A stretch of 64,000 bases of DNA from Pristionchus mayeri (lineage: Eukaryota > Nematoda > Chromadorea > Rhabditida > Neodiplogasteridae). This document shows positions 36,798 through 48,905 of the stretch, in pieces (position 1 is the first letter of the stretch; every line of letters starts with the position of its first letter). Below the pieces are notes generated by a model. The model worked only from the letters and a program-made list of their open reading frames with translations. It did not search any database and was not told where the DNA came from. A program made the position numbers and the translations under genes. The DNA lies in NCBI GenBank assembly GCA_036245805.1, contig BTRK01000006.1, forward strand, positions 54,677,257 through 54,741,256, written 5' to 3'.

Positions 36798-39083
36798 TCT
36801 CTACGGGGAAATGATCAGCTCAACCTGTTTATCATATCTTCTTTTTACATGGTCCTAATCAGCTGACTTCGGTCATCGACAAATTTTTGAAAGTGTTGTA
36901 TTCTGCTCGTTCTTCACAAAGTGATCGAATTTCTCGATGCTTGCAGGTCGTATTCTTTGAAATAGAGCTGCATTCTCTACGGGGAAATGATCAGCTCAAC
37001 CTGTTTATCATATCTTCTTTTTACATGGTCCTAATCAGCTGACTTCGGTCATCGACAAATTTTTGAAAGTGTTGTCTTCTGCTCGTTCTTCACAAAGTGA
37101 TCGACTTTCTCGATGCCCGCAGGTCGTATTCTTTGAAATAGAGCTGCATTCTCTACGGGGAAATGATCAGCTCAACCTGTTTATCATATCTTCTTTTTAC
37201 ATGGTCCTAATCAGCTGACTTCGGTCATCGACAAATTTTTGAAAGTGTTGTATTCTGCTCGTTCTTCACAAAGTGATCGAATTTCTCGATGCCTGCAGGT
37301 CGTATTCTTTGAAATAGAGCTGCATTCTCTACGGGGAAATGATCAGCTCAACCTGTTTATCATATCTTCTTTTTACATGGTCCTAATCAGCTGACTTCGG
37401 TCATCGACAAATTTTTGAGTGTTGTATTCTGCTCGTTCTTCACAAAGTGATCGAATTTCTCGATGCCTGCAGGTCGTATTCTTTGAAATAGAGCTGCATT
37501 CTCTACGGGGAAATGATCAGCTCAACCTGTTTATCATATCTTCTTTTTACATGGTCCTAATCAGCTGACTTCGGTCATCGACAAATTTTTGAAAGTGTTG
37601 TATTCTGCTCGTTCTTCACAAAGTGATCGAATTTCTCGATGCTTGCAGGTCGTATTCTTTGAAATAGAGCTGCATTCTCTACGGGGAAATGATCAGCTCA
37701 ACCTGTTTATCATATCTTCTTTTTACATGGTCCTAATCAGCTGACTTCGGTCATCGACAAATTTTTGAAAGTGTTGTCTTCTGCTCGTTCTTCACAAAGT
37801 GATCGACTTTCTCGATGCCCGCAGGTCGTATTCTTTGAAATAGAGCTGCATTCTCTACGGGGAAATGATCAGCTCAACCTGTTTATCATATCTTCTTTTT
37901 ACATGGTCCTAATCAGCTGACTTCGGTCATCGACAAATTTTTGAAAGTGTTGTATTCTGCTCGTTCTTCACAAAGTGATCGAATTTCTCGATGCCTGCAG
38001 GTCGTATTCTTTGAAATAGAGCTGCATTCTCTACGGGGAAATGATCAGCTCAACCTGTTTATCATATCTTCTTTTTACATGGTCCTAATCAGCTGACTTC
38101 GGTCATCGACAAATTTTTGAAAGTGTTGTATTCTGCTCGTTCTTCACAAAGTGATCGAATTTCTCGATGCTTGCAGGTCGTATTCTTTGAAATAGAGCTG
38201 CATTCTCTACGGGGAAATGATCAGCTCAACCTGTTTATCATATCTTCTTTTTACATGGTCCTAATCAGCTGACTTCGGTCATCGACAAATTTTTGAAAGT
38301 GTTGTCTTCTGCTCGTTCTTCACAAAGTGATCGACTTTCTCGATGCCCGCAGGTCGTATTCTTTGAAATAGAGCTGCATTCTCTACGGGGAAATGATCAG
38401 CTCAACCTGTTTATCATATCTTCTTTTTACATGGTCCTAATCAGCTGACTTCGGTCATCGACAAATTTTTGAAAGTGTTGTATTCTGCTCGTTCTTCACA
38501 AAGTGATCGAATTTCTCGATGCCTGCAGGTCGTATTCTTTGAAATAGAGCTGCATTCTCTACGGGGAAATGATCAGCTCAACCTGTTTATCATATCTTCT
38601 TTTTACATGGTCCTAATCAGCTGACTTCGGTCATCGACAAATTTTTGAAAGTGTTGTATTCTGCTCGTTCTTCACAAAGTGATCGAATTTCTCGATGCTT
38701 GCAGGTCGTATTCTTTGAAATAGAGCTGCATTCTCTACGGGGAAATGATCAGCTCAACCTGTTTATCATATCTTCTTTTTACATGGTCCTAATCAGCTGA
38801 CTTCGGTCATCGACAAATTTTTGAAAGTGTTGTCTTCTGCTCGTTCTTCACAAAGTGATCGACTTTCTCGATGCCCGCAGGTCGTATTCTTTGAAATAGA
38901 GCTGCATTCTCTACGGGGAAATGATCAGCTCAACCTGTTTATCATATCTTCTTTTTACATGGTCCTAATCAGCTGACTTCGGTCATCGACAAATTTTTGA
39001 AAGTGTTGTATTCTGCTCGTTCTTCACAAAGTGATCGAATTTCTCGATGCCTGCAGGTCGTATTCTTTGAAATAGAGCTGCAT
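36798..39083 (+). repeat. 528-bp 3-mer HOR, four copies
   Basis: Units 36798-37325, 37500-38027, 38028-38555 and 38556-39083 each hold gatgcttgcagg, gtcttc/gacttt/cccgc and plain gtattc monomers of 176 bp. A 174-bp gagtg monomer (37326-37499) is inserted after the first unit, and another (39084) follows the last. The last three units look identical by eye, making this one of the most homogeneous parts of the window. Confidence 0.92.
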
Positions 39084-39257
39084 TCTCTACGGGGAAATGA
39101 TCAGCTCAACCTGTTTATCATATCTTCTTTTTACATGGTCCTAATCAGCTGACTTCGGTCATCGACAAATTTTTGAGTGTTGTATTCTGCTCGTTCTTCA
39201 CAAAGTGATCGAATTTCTCGATGCCTGCAGGTCGTATTCTTTGAAATAGAGCTGCAT

Positions 39258-42197
39258 TCTCTACGGGGAAATGATCAGCTCAACCTGTTTATCATCTCTT
39301 CTTTTTACATGGTCCTAATCAGCTGACTTCGGTCATCGACAAATTTTTAAAAGTGTTGTATTCTGCTCGTTCTTCACAAAGTGATCGAATTTCTCGATGC
39401 CCGCAGGTCGTATTCTTTGAAATAGAGCTGCATTCTCTACGGGGAAATGATCAGCTCAACTTGTTTATCATATCTTCTTTTTACATGGTCGTAATCAGCT
39501 GACTTCGGTCATCGACAAATTTTTGAAAGTGTTGTATTCTGCTCGTTCTTCAGAAAGTGATCGAATTTCTCGATGCCTGCAGGTCGTATTCTTTGAAATA
39601 TAGCTGCATTCTCTACGGGGAAATGATCAGTCAACCTGTTTATCATCTCTTCTTTTTACATGGTCCTAATCAGCTGACTTCGGTCATCGACAAATTTTTG
39701 AAAGTGTTGTCTTCTGCTCGTTCTTCACAAAGTGATCGAATTTCTCGATGCCTGCAGGTCGTATTCTTTGAAATAGAGCTGCATTCTCTACGGGGAAATG
39801 ATCAGCTCAACCTGTGTATCATATCTTCTTTTTACATGGTCCTAATCAGCTGACTTCGGTCATCGACAAATTTTTGAGTGTTGTATTCTGCTCGTTCTTC
39901 ACAAAGTGATCGAATTTCTCGATGCCTGCAGGTCGTATTCTTTGAAATAGAGCTGCATTCTCTACGGGGAAATGATCAGCTCAACCTGTTTATCATATCT
40001 TCTTTTTACATGGTCCTAATCAGCTGACTTCGGTCATCGACAAATTTTTGAAAGTGTTGTATTCTGCTCGTTCTTCACAAAGTGATCGAATTTCTCGATG
40101 CCTGCAGGTCGTATTCTTTGAAATAGAGCTGCATTCTCTACGGGGAAATGATCAGCTCAACCTGTTTATCATCTCTTCTTTTTATATGGTCCTAATCAGC
40201 TGACTTCGGTCATCGACAAATTTTTGAAAGTGTTGTCTTCTGCTCGTTCTTCACAAAGTGATCGAATTTCTCGATGCCTGCAAGTCGTATTCTTTGAAAT
40301 AGAGCTGTATTCTCTACGGGGAAATGATCAGCACAACTGTTCATCATCTCTTCTTTTTACATGGTCCTAATCAGCTAACTTCGGTCATCAACACATTTTT
40401 GAAGTGTTGTCTTCTGCTCGTTCTTCACAAAGTGATCGACTTTCTCGATGCCTGCAAGTCGTATTCTTTGAAATAGAGCTGTATTCTCTACGGGGAAATG
40501 ATCAGCACAACCTGTTCATCATCTCTTCTTTTTACATGGTCCTAATCAGCTGACTTCGCTCGTCGACAAATTTTTGAAAGTGTTGTCTTCTGCTCGTTCT
40601 TCACAAAGTGATCGACTTTCTCGACGCCTGCAAGTCGTATTCTTTGAAATAGAGCTGCATTCTCTACGGGGAACTGATCAGCACAACCTGTTCATCATCT
40701 CTTCTTTTTACATGGTCATAATCAGCTGACTTCGGTCATCGACAAATTTTTGAAAGTGTTGTCTTCTGCTCGTTCTTCACAAAGTGATCGACTTTCTCGA
40801 TGCCTGCAGGTCGTATTCTTTGAAATAGAGATGCATTCTCTACGGGGAAATGATCAGTCAACCTGTTTATCATATCTTCTTTTTACATGGTCCTAATCTG
40901 ACTTCGGTCATCGACAAATTTTTGAAAGTGTTGTATTCTGCTCGTTCTTCACAAAGTGATCGAATTTCTCGATGCCTGCAGGTCGTATTCTTTGAAATAG
41001 AGCTGCATTCTCTACGGGGAAATGATCAGCTCAACCTGTTTATCATATCTTCTTTTTACATGGTCCTAATCAGCTGACTTCGGTCATCGACAAATTTTTG
41101 AAAGTGTTGTATTCTGCTCGTTCTTCTAGAGCTGCATTCTCTACGGGGGAAATGATCAGCTCATCCTGTTTATCATATCTTCTTTTTACATGGTCCTAAT
41201 CAGCTGATTTCGGTCATCGACAAATTTTTGAAAAGTGTTGTCTTCTGCTCGTTCTTCACAAAGTTATCGACTTTCTCGATGCCTGCAAGTCGTATTATTT
41301 GAAATAGAGCTGTATTATCTACGGGGAAATGATCAGCACAACCTGTTCATCATATCTTCTTTTTACATGGTCCTAATCAGCTAACTTCGGTCATCGACAA
41401 ATTTTTGAAAGTGTTGTGTTCTGCTCGTTCTTCACAAAGTGATCGACTTTCTCGATGCCTGCAGGTCGTATTCTTTGAAATAGAGCTGCATTCTCTACGG
41501 GGAAATGATCAGTCAACCTGTTTATCATATCTTCTTTTTACATGGTCCTAATCAGCTGACTTCGGTCATCGACAAATTTTTGAAAAGTGTTGTCTTCTGC
41601 TCGTTCTTCACAAAGTGATCGACTTTCTCGATGCCTGCAAGTCGTATTATTTGAAATAGAGCTGTATTCTCTACGGGGAAATGATCAGCACAACCTGTTC
41701 ATCATCTCTTCTGTTTACATGGTCCTAATCAGCTGACTTCGCTCGTCGACAAATTTTTGAAAGTGTTGTCTTCTGCTCGTTCTTCACAAAGTGATCGAAT
41801 TTCTCGATGCCTGCAGGTCGTATTCTTTGAAATAGAGCTGCATTCTCTACGGGGGAAATGATCAGCTCAACCTGTTTATCATATCTTCTTTTTACATGGT
41901 CCTAATCAGCTAACTTCGGTCATCGACAAATTTTTGAAAGTGTTGTATTCTGCTCGTTCTTCACAAAGTGATCGAATTTCTCGATGCCTGCAGGTCGTAT
42001 TCTTTGAAATAGAGCTTCATTCTCTACGGGGGAAATGATCAGCTCAACCTGTTTATCATGTCTTCTTTTTACATGGTCCTAATCAGCTAACTTCGGTCAT
42101 CGACAAATTTTTGAAAGTGTTGTCTTCTGCTCGTTCTTCACAAAGTGATCGACTTTCTCGACGCCTGCAAGTCGTATTCTTTGAAATAGAGCTGCAT
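39258..42197 (+). repeat. Domain F: divergent transition zone
   Basis: Monomers here carry many private changes: tttttaaaag near 39.35 kb, cttcagaaag near 39.55 kb, ctgtgtatc near 39.81 kb, tttatatgg near 40.18 kb, and atcaacacattt with gaagtg near 40.4 kb. From about 40.3 kb the right-half marker set appears: cagcacaacctgttcatc, ctgtttac, cgctcgtcgac, gcaagtcgtattattt and gctgtattc. To the left these markers are essentially absent; to the right they dominate. This is a boundary between two monomer subfamilies, and the high divergence fits an older, less homogenised junction. Confidence 0.85.
41009..41137 (+). repeat. 129-bp truncated monomer (47-bp deletion)
   Basis: The end of the monomer is shortened: gctcgttcttc runs directly into tagagctgcattc, removing about reference positions 119-165, including part of the conserved block and the SbfI site. 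It is found also at 42902-43030 and 44089-44217. It is followed each time by a 178-bp monomer with ggggg, gctcatcc and gaaaagtg. Confidence 0.93.
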
Positions 42198-44571
42198 TCT
42201 CTACGGGGAACTGATCAGCACAACCTGTTCATCATCTCTTCTTTTTACATGGTCATAATCAGCTGACTTCGGTCATCGACAAATTTTTGAAAGTGTTGTC
42301 TTCTGCTCGTTCTTCACAAAGTGATCGACTTTCTCGATGCCTGCAGGTCGTATTCTTTGAAATAGAGATGCATTCTCTACGGGGAAATGATCAGCTCAAC
42401 CTGTTTATCATCTCTTCTTTTTACATGGTCATAATCAGCTGACTTCGGTCATCGACAAATTTTTGAAAGTGTTGTGTTCTGCTCGTTCTTCACAAAGTGA
42501 TCGACTTTCTCGATGCCTGCAGGTCGTATTCTTTGAAATAGAGCTGCATTCTCTACGGGGAAATGATCAGTCAACCTGTTTATCATATCTTCTTTTTACA
42601 TGGTCCTAATCAGCTGACTTCGGTCATCGACAAATTTTTGAAAAGTGTTGTCTTCTGCTCGTTCTTCACAAAGTGATCGAATTTCTCGATGCCTGCAAGT
42701 CGTATTATTTGAAATAGAGCTGTATTCTCTACGGGGAAATGATCAGCACAACCTGTTCATCATCTCTTCTGTTTACATGGTCCTAATCAGCTGACTTCGC
42801 TCGTCGACAAATTTTTGAAAGTGTTGTATTCTGCTCGTTCTTCACAAAGTGATCGACTTTCTCGATGCCTGCAGGTCGTATTCTTTGAAATAGAGATGCA
42901 TTCTCTACGGGGAAATGATCAGCTCAACCTGTTTATCATATCTTCTTTTTACATGGTCCTAATCAGCTGACTTCGGTCATCGACAAATTTTTGAAAGTGT
43001 TGTATTCTGCTCGTTCTTCTAGAGCTGCATTCTCTACGGGGGAAATGATCAGCTCATCCTGTTTATCATATCTTCTTTTTACATGGTCCTAATCAGCTGA
43101 CTTCGGTCATCGACAAATTTTTGAAAAGTGTTGTCTTCTGCTCGTTCTTCACAAAGTTATCGACTTTCTCGATGCCTGCAAGTCGTATTATTTGAAATAG
43201 AGCTGTATTATCTACGGGGAAATGATCAGCACTACCTGTTCATCATATCTTCTTTTTAAATGGTCCTAATCAGCTAACTTCGGTCATCGACAAATTTTTG
43301 AAAGTGTTGTGTTCTGCTCGTTCTTCACAAAGTGATCGACTTTCTCGACGCCTGCAAGTCGTATTCTTTGAAATAGAGCTGCATTCTCTACGGGGAACTG
43401 ATCAGCACAACCTGTTCATCATCTCTTCTTTTTACATGGTCATAATCAGCTGACTTCGGTCATCGACAAATTTTTGAAAGTGTTGTCTTCTGCTCGTTCT
43501 TCACAAAGTGATCGACTTTCTCGATGCCTGCAGGTCGTATTCTTTGAAATAGAGATGCATTCTCTACGGGGAAATGATCAGCTCAACCTGTTTATCATCT
43601 CTACTTTTTACATGGTCATAATCAGCTGACTTCGGTCATCGACAAATTTTTGAAAGTGTTGTGTTCTGCTCGTTCTTCACAAAGTGATCGACTTTCTCGA
43701 TGCCTGCAGGTCGTATTCTTTGAAATAGAGCTGCATTCTCTACGGGGAAATGATCAGTCAACCTGTTTATCATATCTTCTTTTTACATGGTCCTAATCAG
43801 CTGACTTCGGTCATCGACAAATTTTTGAAAAGTGTTGTCTTCTGCTCGTTCTTCACAAAGTGATCGAATTTCTCGATGCCTGCAAGTCGTATTATTTGAA
43901 ATAGAGCTGTATTCTCTACGGGGAAATGATCAGCACAACCTGTTCATCATCTCTTCTGTTTACATGGTCCTAATCAGCTGACTTCGCTCGTCGACAAATT
44001 TTTGAAAGTGTTGTATTCTGCTCGTTCTTCACAAAGTGATCGACTTTCTCGATGCCTGCAGGTCGTATTCTTTGAAATAGAGATGCATTCTCTACGGGGA
44101 AATGATCAGCTCAACCTGTTTATCATATCTTCTTTTTACATGGTCCTAATCAGCTGACTTCGGTCATCGACAAATTTTTGAAAGTGTTGTATTCTGCTCG
44201 TTCTTCTAGAGCTGCATTCTCTACGGGGGAAATGATCAGCTCATCCTGTTTATCATATCTTCTTTTTACATGGTCCTAATCAGCTGACTTCGGTCATCGA
44301 CAAATTTTTGAAAAGTGTTGTCTTCTGCTCGTTCTTCACAAAGTTATCGACTTTCTCGATGCCTGCAAGTCGTATTATTTGAAATAGAGCTGTATTATCT
44401 ACGGGGAAATGATCAGCACTACCTGTTCATCATATCTTCTTTTTACATGGTCCTAATCAGCTAACTTCGGTCATCGACAAATTTTTGAAAGTGTTGTGTT
44501 CTGCTCGTTCTTCACAAAGTGATCGACTTTCTCGATGCCTGCAGGTCGTATTCTTTGAAATAGAGCTGCAT
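42198..44571 (+). repeat. Tandem 1187-bp 7-mer HOR (2 copies)
   Basis: Units 42198-43384 and 43385-44571 are each 176+176+176+176+129+178+176 bp. Markers in order: gaactgatcagcac, cataatcag+gtgttc, gatcagtcaacc+gaaaagtg, ctgtttac+cgctcgtcgac, truncated 129-bp, ggggg+agttatcg, cagcactacc+gtgttc. The last monomer differs (ctcgacgcctgcaag versus ctcgatgcctgcagg). Other differences are tctacttttt near 43.6 kb and tttttaaatgg near 43.25 kb. Confidence 0.9.
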
Positions 44572-45100
44572 TCTCTACGGGGAAATGATCAGTCAACCTG
44601 TTTATCATATCTTCTTTTTACATGGTCCTAATCAGCTGACTTCGGTCATCGACAAATTTTTGAAAAGTGTTGTCTTCTGCTCGTTCTTCACAAAGTGATC
44701 GACTTTCTCGATGCCTGCAAGTCGTATTATTTGAAATAGAGCTGTATTCTCTACGGGGAAATGATCAGCACAACCTGTTCATCATCTCTTCTGTTTACAT
44801 GGTCCTAATCAGCTGACTTCGCTCGTCGACAAATTTTTGAAAGTGTTGTCTTCTGCTCGTTCTTCACAAAGTGATCGAATTTCTCGATGCCTGCAGGTCG
44901 TATTCTTTGAAATAGAGCTGCATTCTCTACGGGGGAAATGATCAGCTCAACCTGTTTATCATATCTTCTTTTTACATGGTCCTAATCAGCTAACTTCGGT
45001 CATCGACAAATTTTTGAAAGTGTTGTATTCTGCTCGTTCTTCACAAAGTGATCGAATTTCTCGATGCCTGCAGGTCGTATTCTTTGAAATAGAGCTGCAT
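44089..45100 (+). repeat. Duplicate of 41009-42020 (3080-bp offset)
   Basis: The six monomers starting with the 129-bp form match those at 41009-42020 in type and length (129, 178, 176, 176, 176, 177). The segment therefore belongs to two overlapping duplications, the 1187-bp tandem and this longer one. It hands over to the 996-bp HOR at 45101. Confidence 0.85.
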
Positions 45101-46096
45101 TCTCTACGGGGAAATGATCAGCTCAACCTGTTTATCATCTCTTCTTTTACATGGTCCTAATCAGCTAACTTCGGTCATCTACAAATTTTTGAAAGTGTTG
45201 TATTCTGCTCGTTCTTCACAAAGTGATCGACTTTCTCGACGCCTGCAGGTCGTATTCTTTGAAATAGAGCTGCATTCTCTACGGGGAAATGATCAGCACA
45301 ACCTGTTCATCATCTCTTCTTTTGCTCGTTCTTCACAAAGTGATCGACTTTCTCGATGCCTGCAGGTCGTATTTTTTGAAATAGAGCTGCATTCTCTACG
45401 GTGAAATGATCAGCTCAACCTGTTTATCATTTCTTCTTTTACATGGTCCTAATCAGCTGACTTCGGTCATCGACAAATTTTTGAAAGTGTTGTCTTCTGC
45501 TCGTTCTTCACAAAGTGATCGACTTTCTCGATGCCTGCAGGTCGTATTCTTTGAAATAGAGCTGCATTCTCTACGGGGAAATGATCAGCACAACCTGTTC
45601 ATCATCTCTTCTTTTTACATGGTCCTAATCAGCTGACTTCGGTCATCGACAAATTTTTGAAAGTGTTGTGTTCTGCTCGTTCTTCACAAAGTGATCGACT
45701 TTCTCGATGCCTGCAAGTCGTATTATTTGAAATAGAGCTGTATTCTCTACGGGGAAATGATCAGCACAACCTGTTCATCATCTCTTCTGTTTACATGGTC
45801 CTAATCAGCTGACTTCGCTCGTCGACAAATTTTTGAAAGTGTTGTCTTCTGCTCGTTCTTCACAAAGTGATCGAATTTCTCGATGCCTGCAGGTCGTATT
45901 CTTTGAAATAGAGCTGCATTCTCTACGGGGGAAATGATCAGCTCAACCTGTTTATCATATCTTCTTTTTACATGGTCCTAATCAGCTAACTTCGGTCATC
46001 GACAAATTTTTGAAAGTGTTGTATTCTGCTCGTTCTTCACAAAGTGATCGAATTTCTCGATGCCTGCAGGTCGTATTCTTTGAAATAGAGCTGCAT
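45101..46096 (+). repeat. 996-bp 6-mer HOR, first copy
   Basis: Monomer lengths are 175, 117, 175, 176, 176 and 177. Markers: cttttac+cagctaac+catctacaaa; the 117-bp form; acggtgaaatg; gtgttc+gcaagtcg; ctgtttac+cgctcgtcgac; ggggg+cagctaac. This is the earliest copy of the unit that dominates 49.5-56.2 kb. It is separated from the next copies by about 2.6 kb of related but differently ordered monomers. Confidence 0.92.
45276..45392 (+). repeat. 117-bp truncated monomer type (59-bp deletion)
   Basis: The sequence runs from catctcttctt directly to tgctcgttcttc, removing roughly positions 45-103. The conserved block and SbfI site are kept, while the T-tract, dyad and caaatttttg are lost. Fourteen copies start at 45276, 48906, 49726, 50722, 51718, 52714, 53359, 54355, 55351, 56347, 56991, 61510, 62684 and 63680. 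Some have cttcttttgctcg and others cttcttctgctcg at the join. The ends are pyrimidine-rich and share a few bases, which fits a microhomology deletion that arose once and was amplified. Confidence 0.93.
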
Positions 46097-48730
46097 TCTC
46101 TACGGGGAAATGATCAGCTCAACCTGTTTATCATCTCTTCTTTTACATGGTCCTAATCAGCTAACTTCGGTCATCGACAAATTTTTGAAAGTGTTGTGTT
46201 CTGCTCGTTCTTCACAAAGTGATCGACTTTCTCGATGCCTGCAGGTCGTATTCTTTGAAATAGAGCTGCATTCTCTACGGGGAAATGATCAGTCAACCTG
46301 TTTATCATATCTTCTTTTTACATGGTCCTAATCAGCTAACTTCGGTCATCGACAAAATTTTGAAAGTGTTGTCTTCTGCTCGTTCTTCACAAAGTGATCG
46401 AATTTCTCGATGCCTGCAAGTCGTATTATTTGAAATAGAGCTGTATTCTCTACGGGGAAATGATCAGCACAACCTGTTCATCATCTCTTCTTTTTACATG
46501 GTCCTAATCAGCTGACTTCGGTCATCGACAAATTTTTGAGTGTTGTGTTCTGCTCGTTCTTCACAAAGTGATCGACTTTCTCGATGCCTGCAAGTCGTAT
46601 TATTTGAAATAGAGCTGTATTCTCTACGGGGAAATGATCAGCACAACCTGTTCATCATCTCTTCTGTTTACATGGTCCTAATCAGCTGACTTCGCTCGTC
46701 GACAAATTTTTGAAAGTGTTGTCTTCTGCTCGTTCTTCACAAAGTGATCGAATTTCTCGATGCCTGCAGGTCGTATTCTTTGAAATAGAGCTGCATTCTC
46801 TACGGGGGAAATGATCAGCTCAACCTGTTTATCATATCTTCTTTTTACATGGTCCTAATCAGCTAACTTCGGTCATCGACAAATTTTTGAAAGTGTTGTA
46901 TTCTGCTCGTTCTTCACAAAGTGATCGAATTTCTCGATGCCTGCAGGTCGTATTCTTTGAAATAGAGCTGCATTCTCTACGGGGAAATGATCAGCTCAAC
47001 CTGTTTATCATCTCTTCTTTTACATGGTCCTAATCAGCTAACTTCGGTCATCGACAAATTTTTGAGTGTTGTGTTCTGCTCGTTCTTCACAAAGTGATCG
47101 ACTTTCTCGATGCCTGCAAGTCGTATTATTTGAAATAGAGCTGCATTCTCTACGGGGGAAATGATCAGCTCAACCTGTTTATCATATCTTCTTTTTACAT
47201 GGTCCTAATCAGCTAACTTCGGTCATCGACAAATTTTTGAGTGTTGTGTTCTGCTCGTTCTTCACAAAGTGATCGACTTTCTCGATGCCTGCAAGTCGTA
47301 TTATTTGAAATAGAGCTGTATTCTCTACGGGGAAATGATCAGCACAACCTGTTCATCATCTCTTCTGTTTACATGGTCCTAATCAGCTGACTTCGCTCGT
47401 CGACAAATTTTTGAAAGTGTTGTCTTCTGCTCGTTCTTCACAAAGTGATCGAATTTCTCGATGCCTGCAGGTCGTATTCTTTGAAATAGAGCTGCATTCT
47501 CTACGGGGAAATGATCAGTCAACCTGTTTATCATATCTTCTTTTTACATGGTCCTAATCAGCTGACTTCGGTCATCGACAAATTTTTGAAAAGTGTTGTC
47601 TTCTGCTCGTTCTTCACAAAGTGATCGACTTTCTCGATGCCTGCAAGTCGTATTATTTGAAATAGAGCTGTATTCTCTACGGGGAAATGATCAGCACAAC
47701 CTGTTCATCATCTCTTCTGTTTACATGGTCCTAATCAGCTGACTTCGCTCGTCGACAAATTTTTGAAAGTGTTGTCTTCTGCTCGTTCTTCACAAAGTGA
47801 TCGAATTTCTCGATGCCTGCAGGTCGTATTCTTTGAAATAGAGCTGCATTCTCTACGGGGGAAATGATCAGCTCAACCTGTTTATCATATCTTCTTTTTA
47901 CATGGTCCTAATCAGCTAACTTCGGTCATCGACAAATTTTTGAAAGTGTTGTATTCTGCTCGTTCTTCACAAAGTGATCGAATTTCTCGATGCCTGCAGG
48001 TCGTATTCTTTGAAATAGAGCTGCATTCTCTACGGGGAAATGATCAGCTCAACCTGTTTATCATCTCTTCTTTTACATGGTCCTAATCAGCTAACTTCGG
48101 TCATCGACAAATTTTTGAAAGTGTTGTGTTCTGCTCGTTCTTCACAAAGTGATCGACTTTCTCGATGCCTGCAGGTCGTATTCTTTGAAATAGAGCTGCA
48201 TTCTCTACGGGGAAATGATCAGTCAACCTGTTTATCATATCTTCTTTTTACATGGTCCTAATCAGCTGACTTCGGTCATCGACAAATTTTTGAAAAGTGT
48301 TGTCTTCTGCTCGTTCTTCACAAAGTGATCGACTTTCTCGATGCCTGCAAGTCGTATTATTTGAAATAGAGCTGTATTCTCTACGGGGAAATGATCAGCA
48401 CAACCTGTTCATCATCTCTTCTGTTTACATGGTCCTAATCAGCTGACTTCGCTCGTCGACAAATTTTTGAAAGTGTTGTCTTCTGCTCGTTCTTCACAAA
48501 GTGATCGAATTTCTCGATGCCTGCAGGTCGTATTCTTTGAAATAGAGCTGCATTCTCTACGGGGGAAATGATCAGCTCAACCTGTTTATCATATCTTCTT
48601 TTTACATGGTCCTAATCAGCTAACTTCGGTCATCGACAAATTTTTGAAAGTGTTGTCTTCTGCTCGTTCTTCACAAAGTGATCGAATTTCTCGATGCCTG
48701 CAGGTCGTATTCTTTGAAATAGAGCTGCAT
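46097..48730 (+). repeat. Irregular block between 996-bp HOR copies, with start of a 704-bp repeat
   Basis: Monomers of 175, 175, 174, 176, 177, 173, 175, 176 and then 176, 176, 177, 175 bp. Marker sets are gcaagtcg, ctgtttac, ggggg+cagctaac and gtgttc. No 117-bp form occurs here. The monomer at 46272 carries caaaattttg, a perfect 10-bp palindrome. Confidence 0.85.
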
Positions 48731-48905
48731 TCTCTACGGGGAAATGATCAGCTCAACCTGTTTATCATCTCTTCTTTTACATGGTCCTAATCAGCTAACT
48801 TCGGTCATCTACAAATTTTTGAAAGTGTTGTATTCTGCTCGTTCTTCACAAAGTGATCGACTTTCTCGACGCCTGCAGGTCGTATTCTTTGAAATAGAGC
48901 TGCAT
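47498..48905 (+). repeat. Tandem 704-bp 4-mer HOR (2 copies)
   Basis: Units 47498-48201 and 48202-48905 are each 176+176+177+175 bp: gatcagtcaacc+gaaaagtg, ctgtttac+cgctcgtcgac, ggggg+cagctaac, cttttac+cagctaac. The fourth monomer differs, with catcgacaaa/gtgttc in the first unit and catctacaaa/gtattc in the second. The second unit thereby joins the 996-bp HOR type. Confidence 0.88.
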
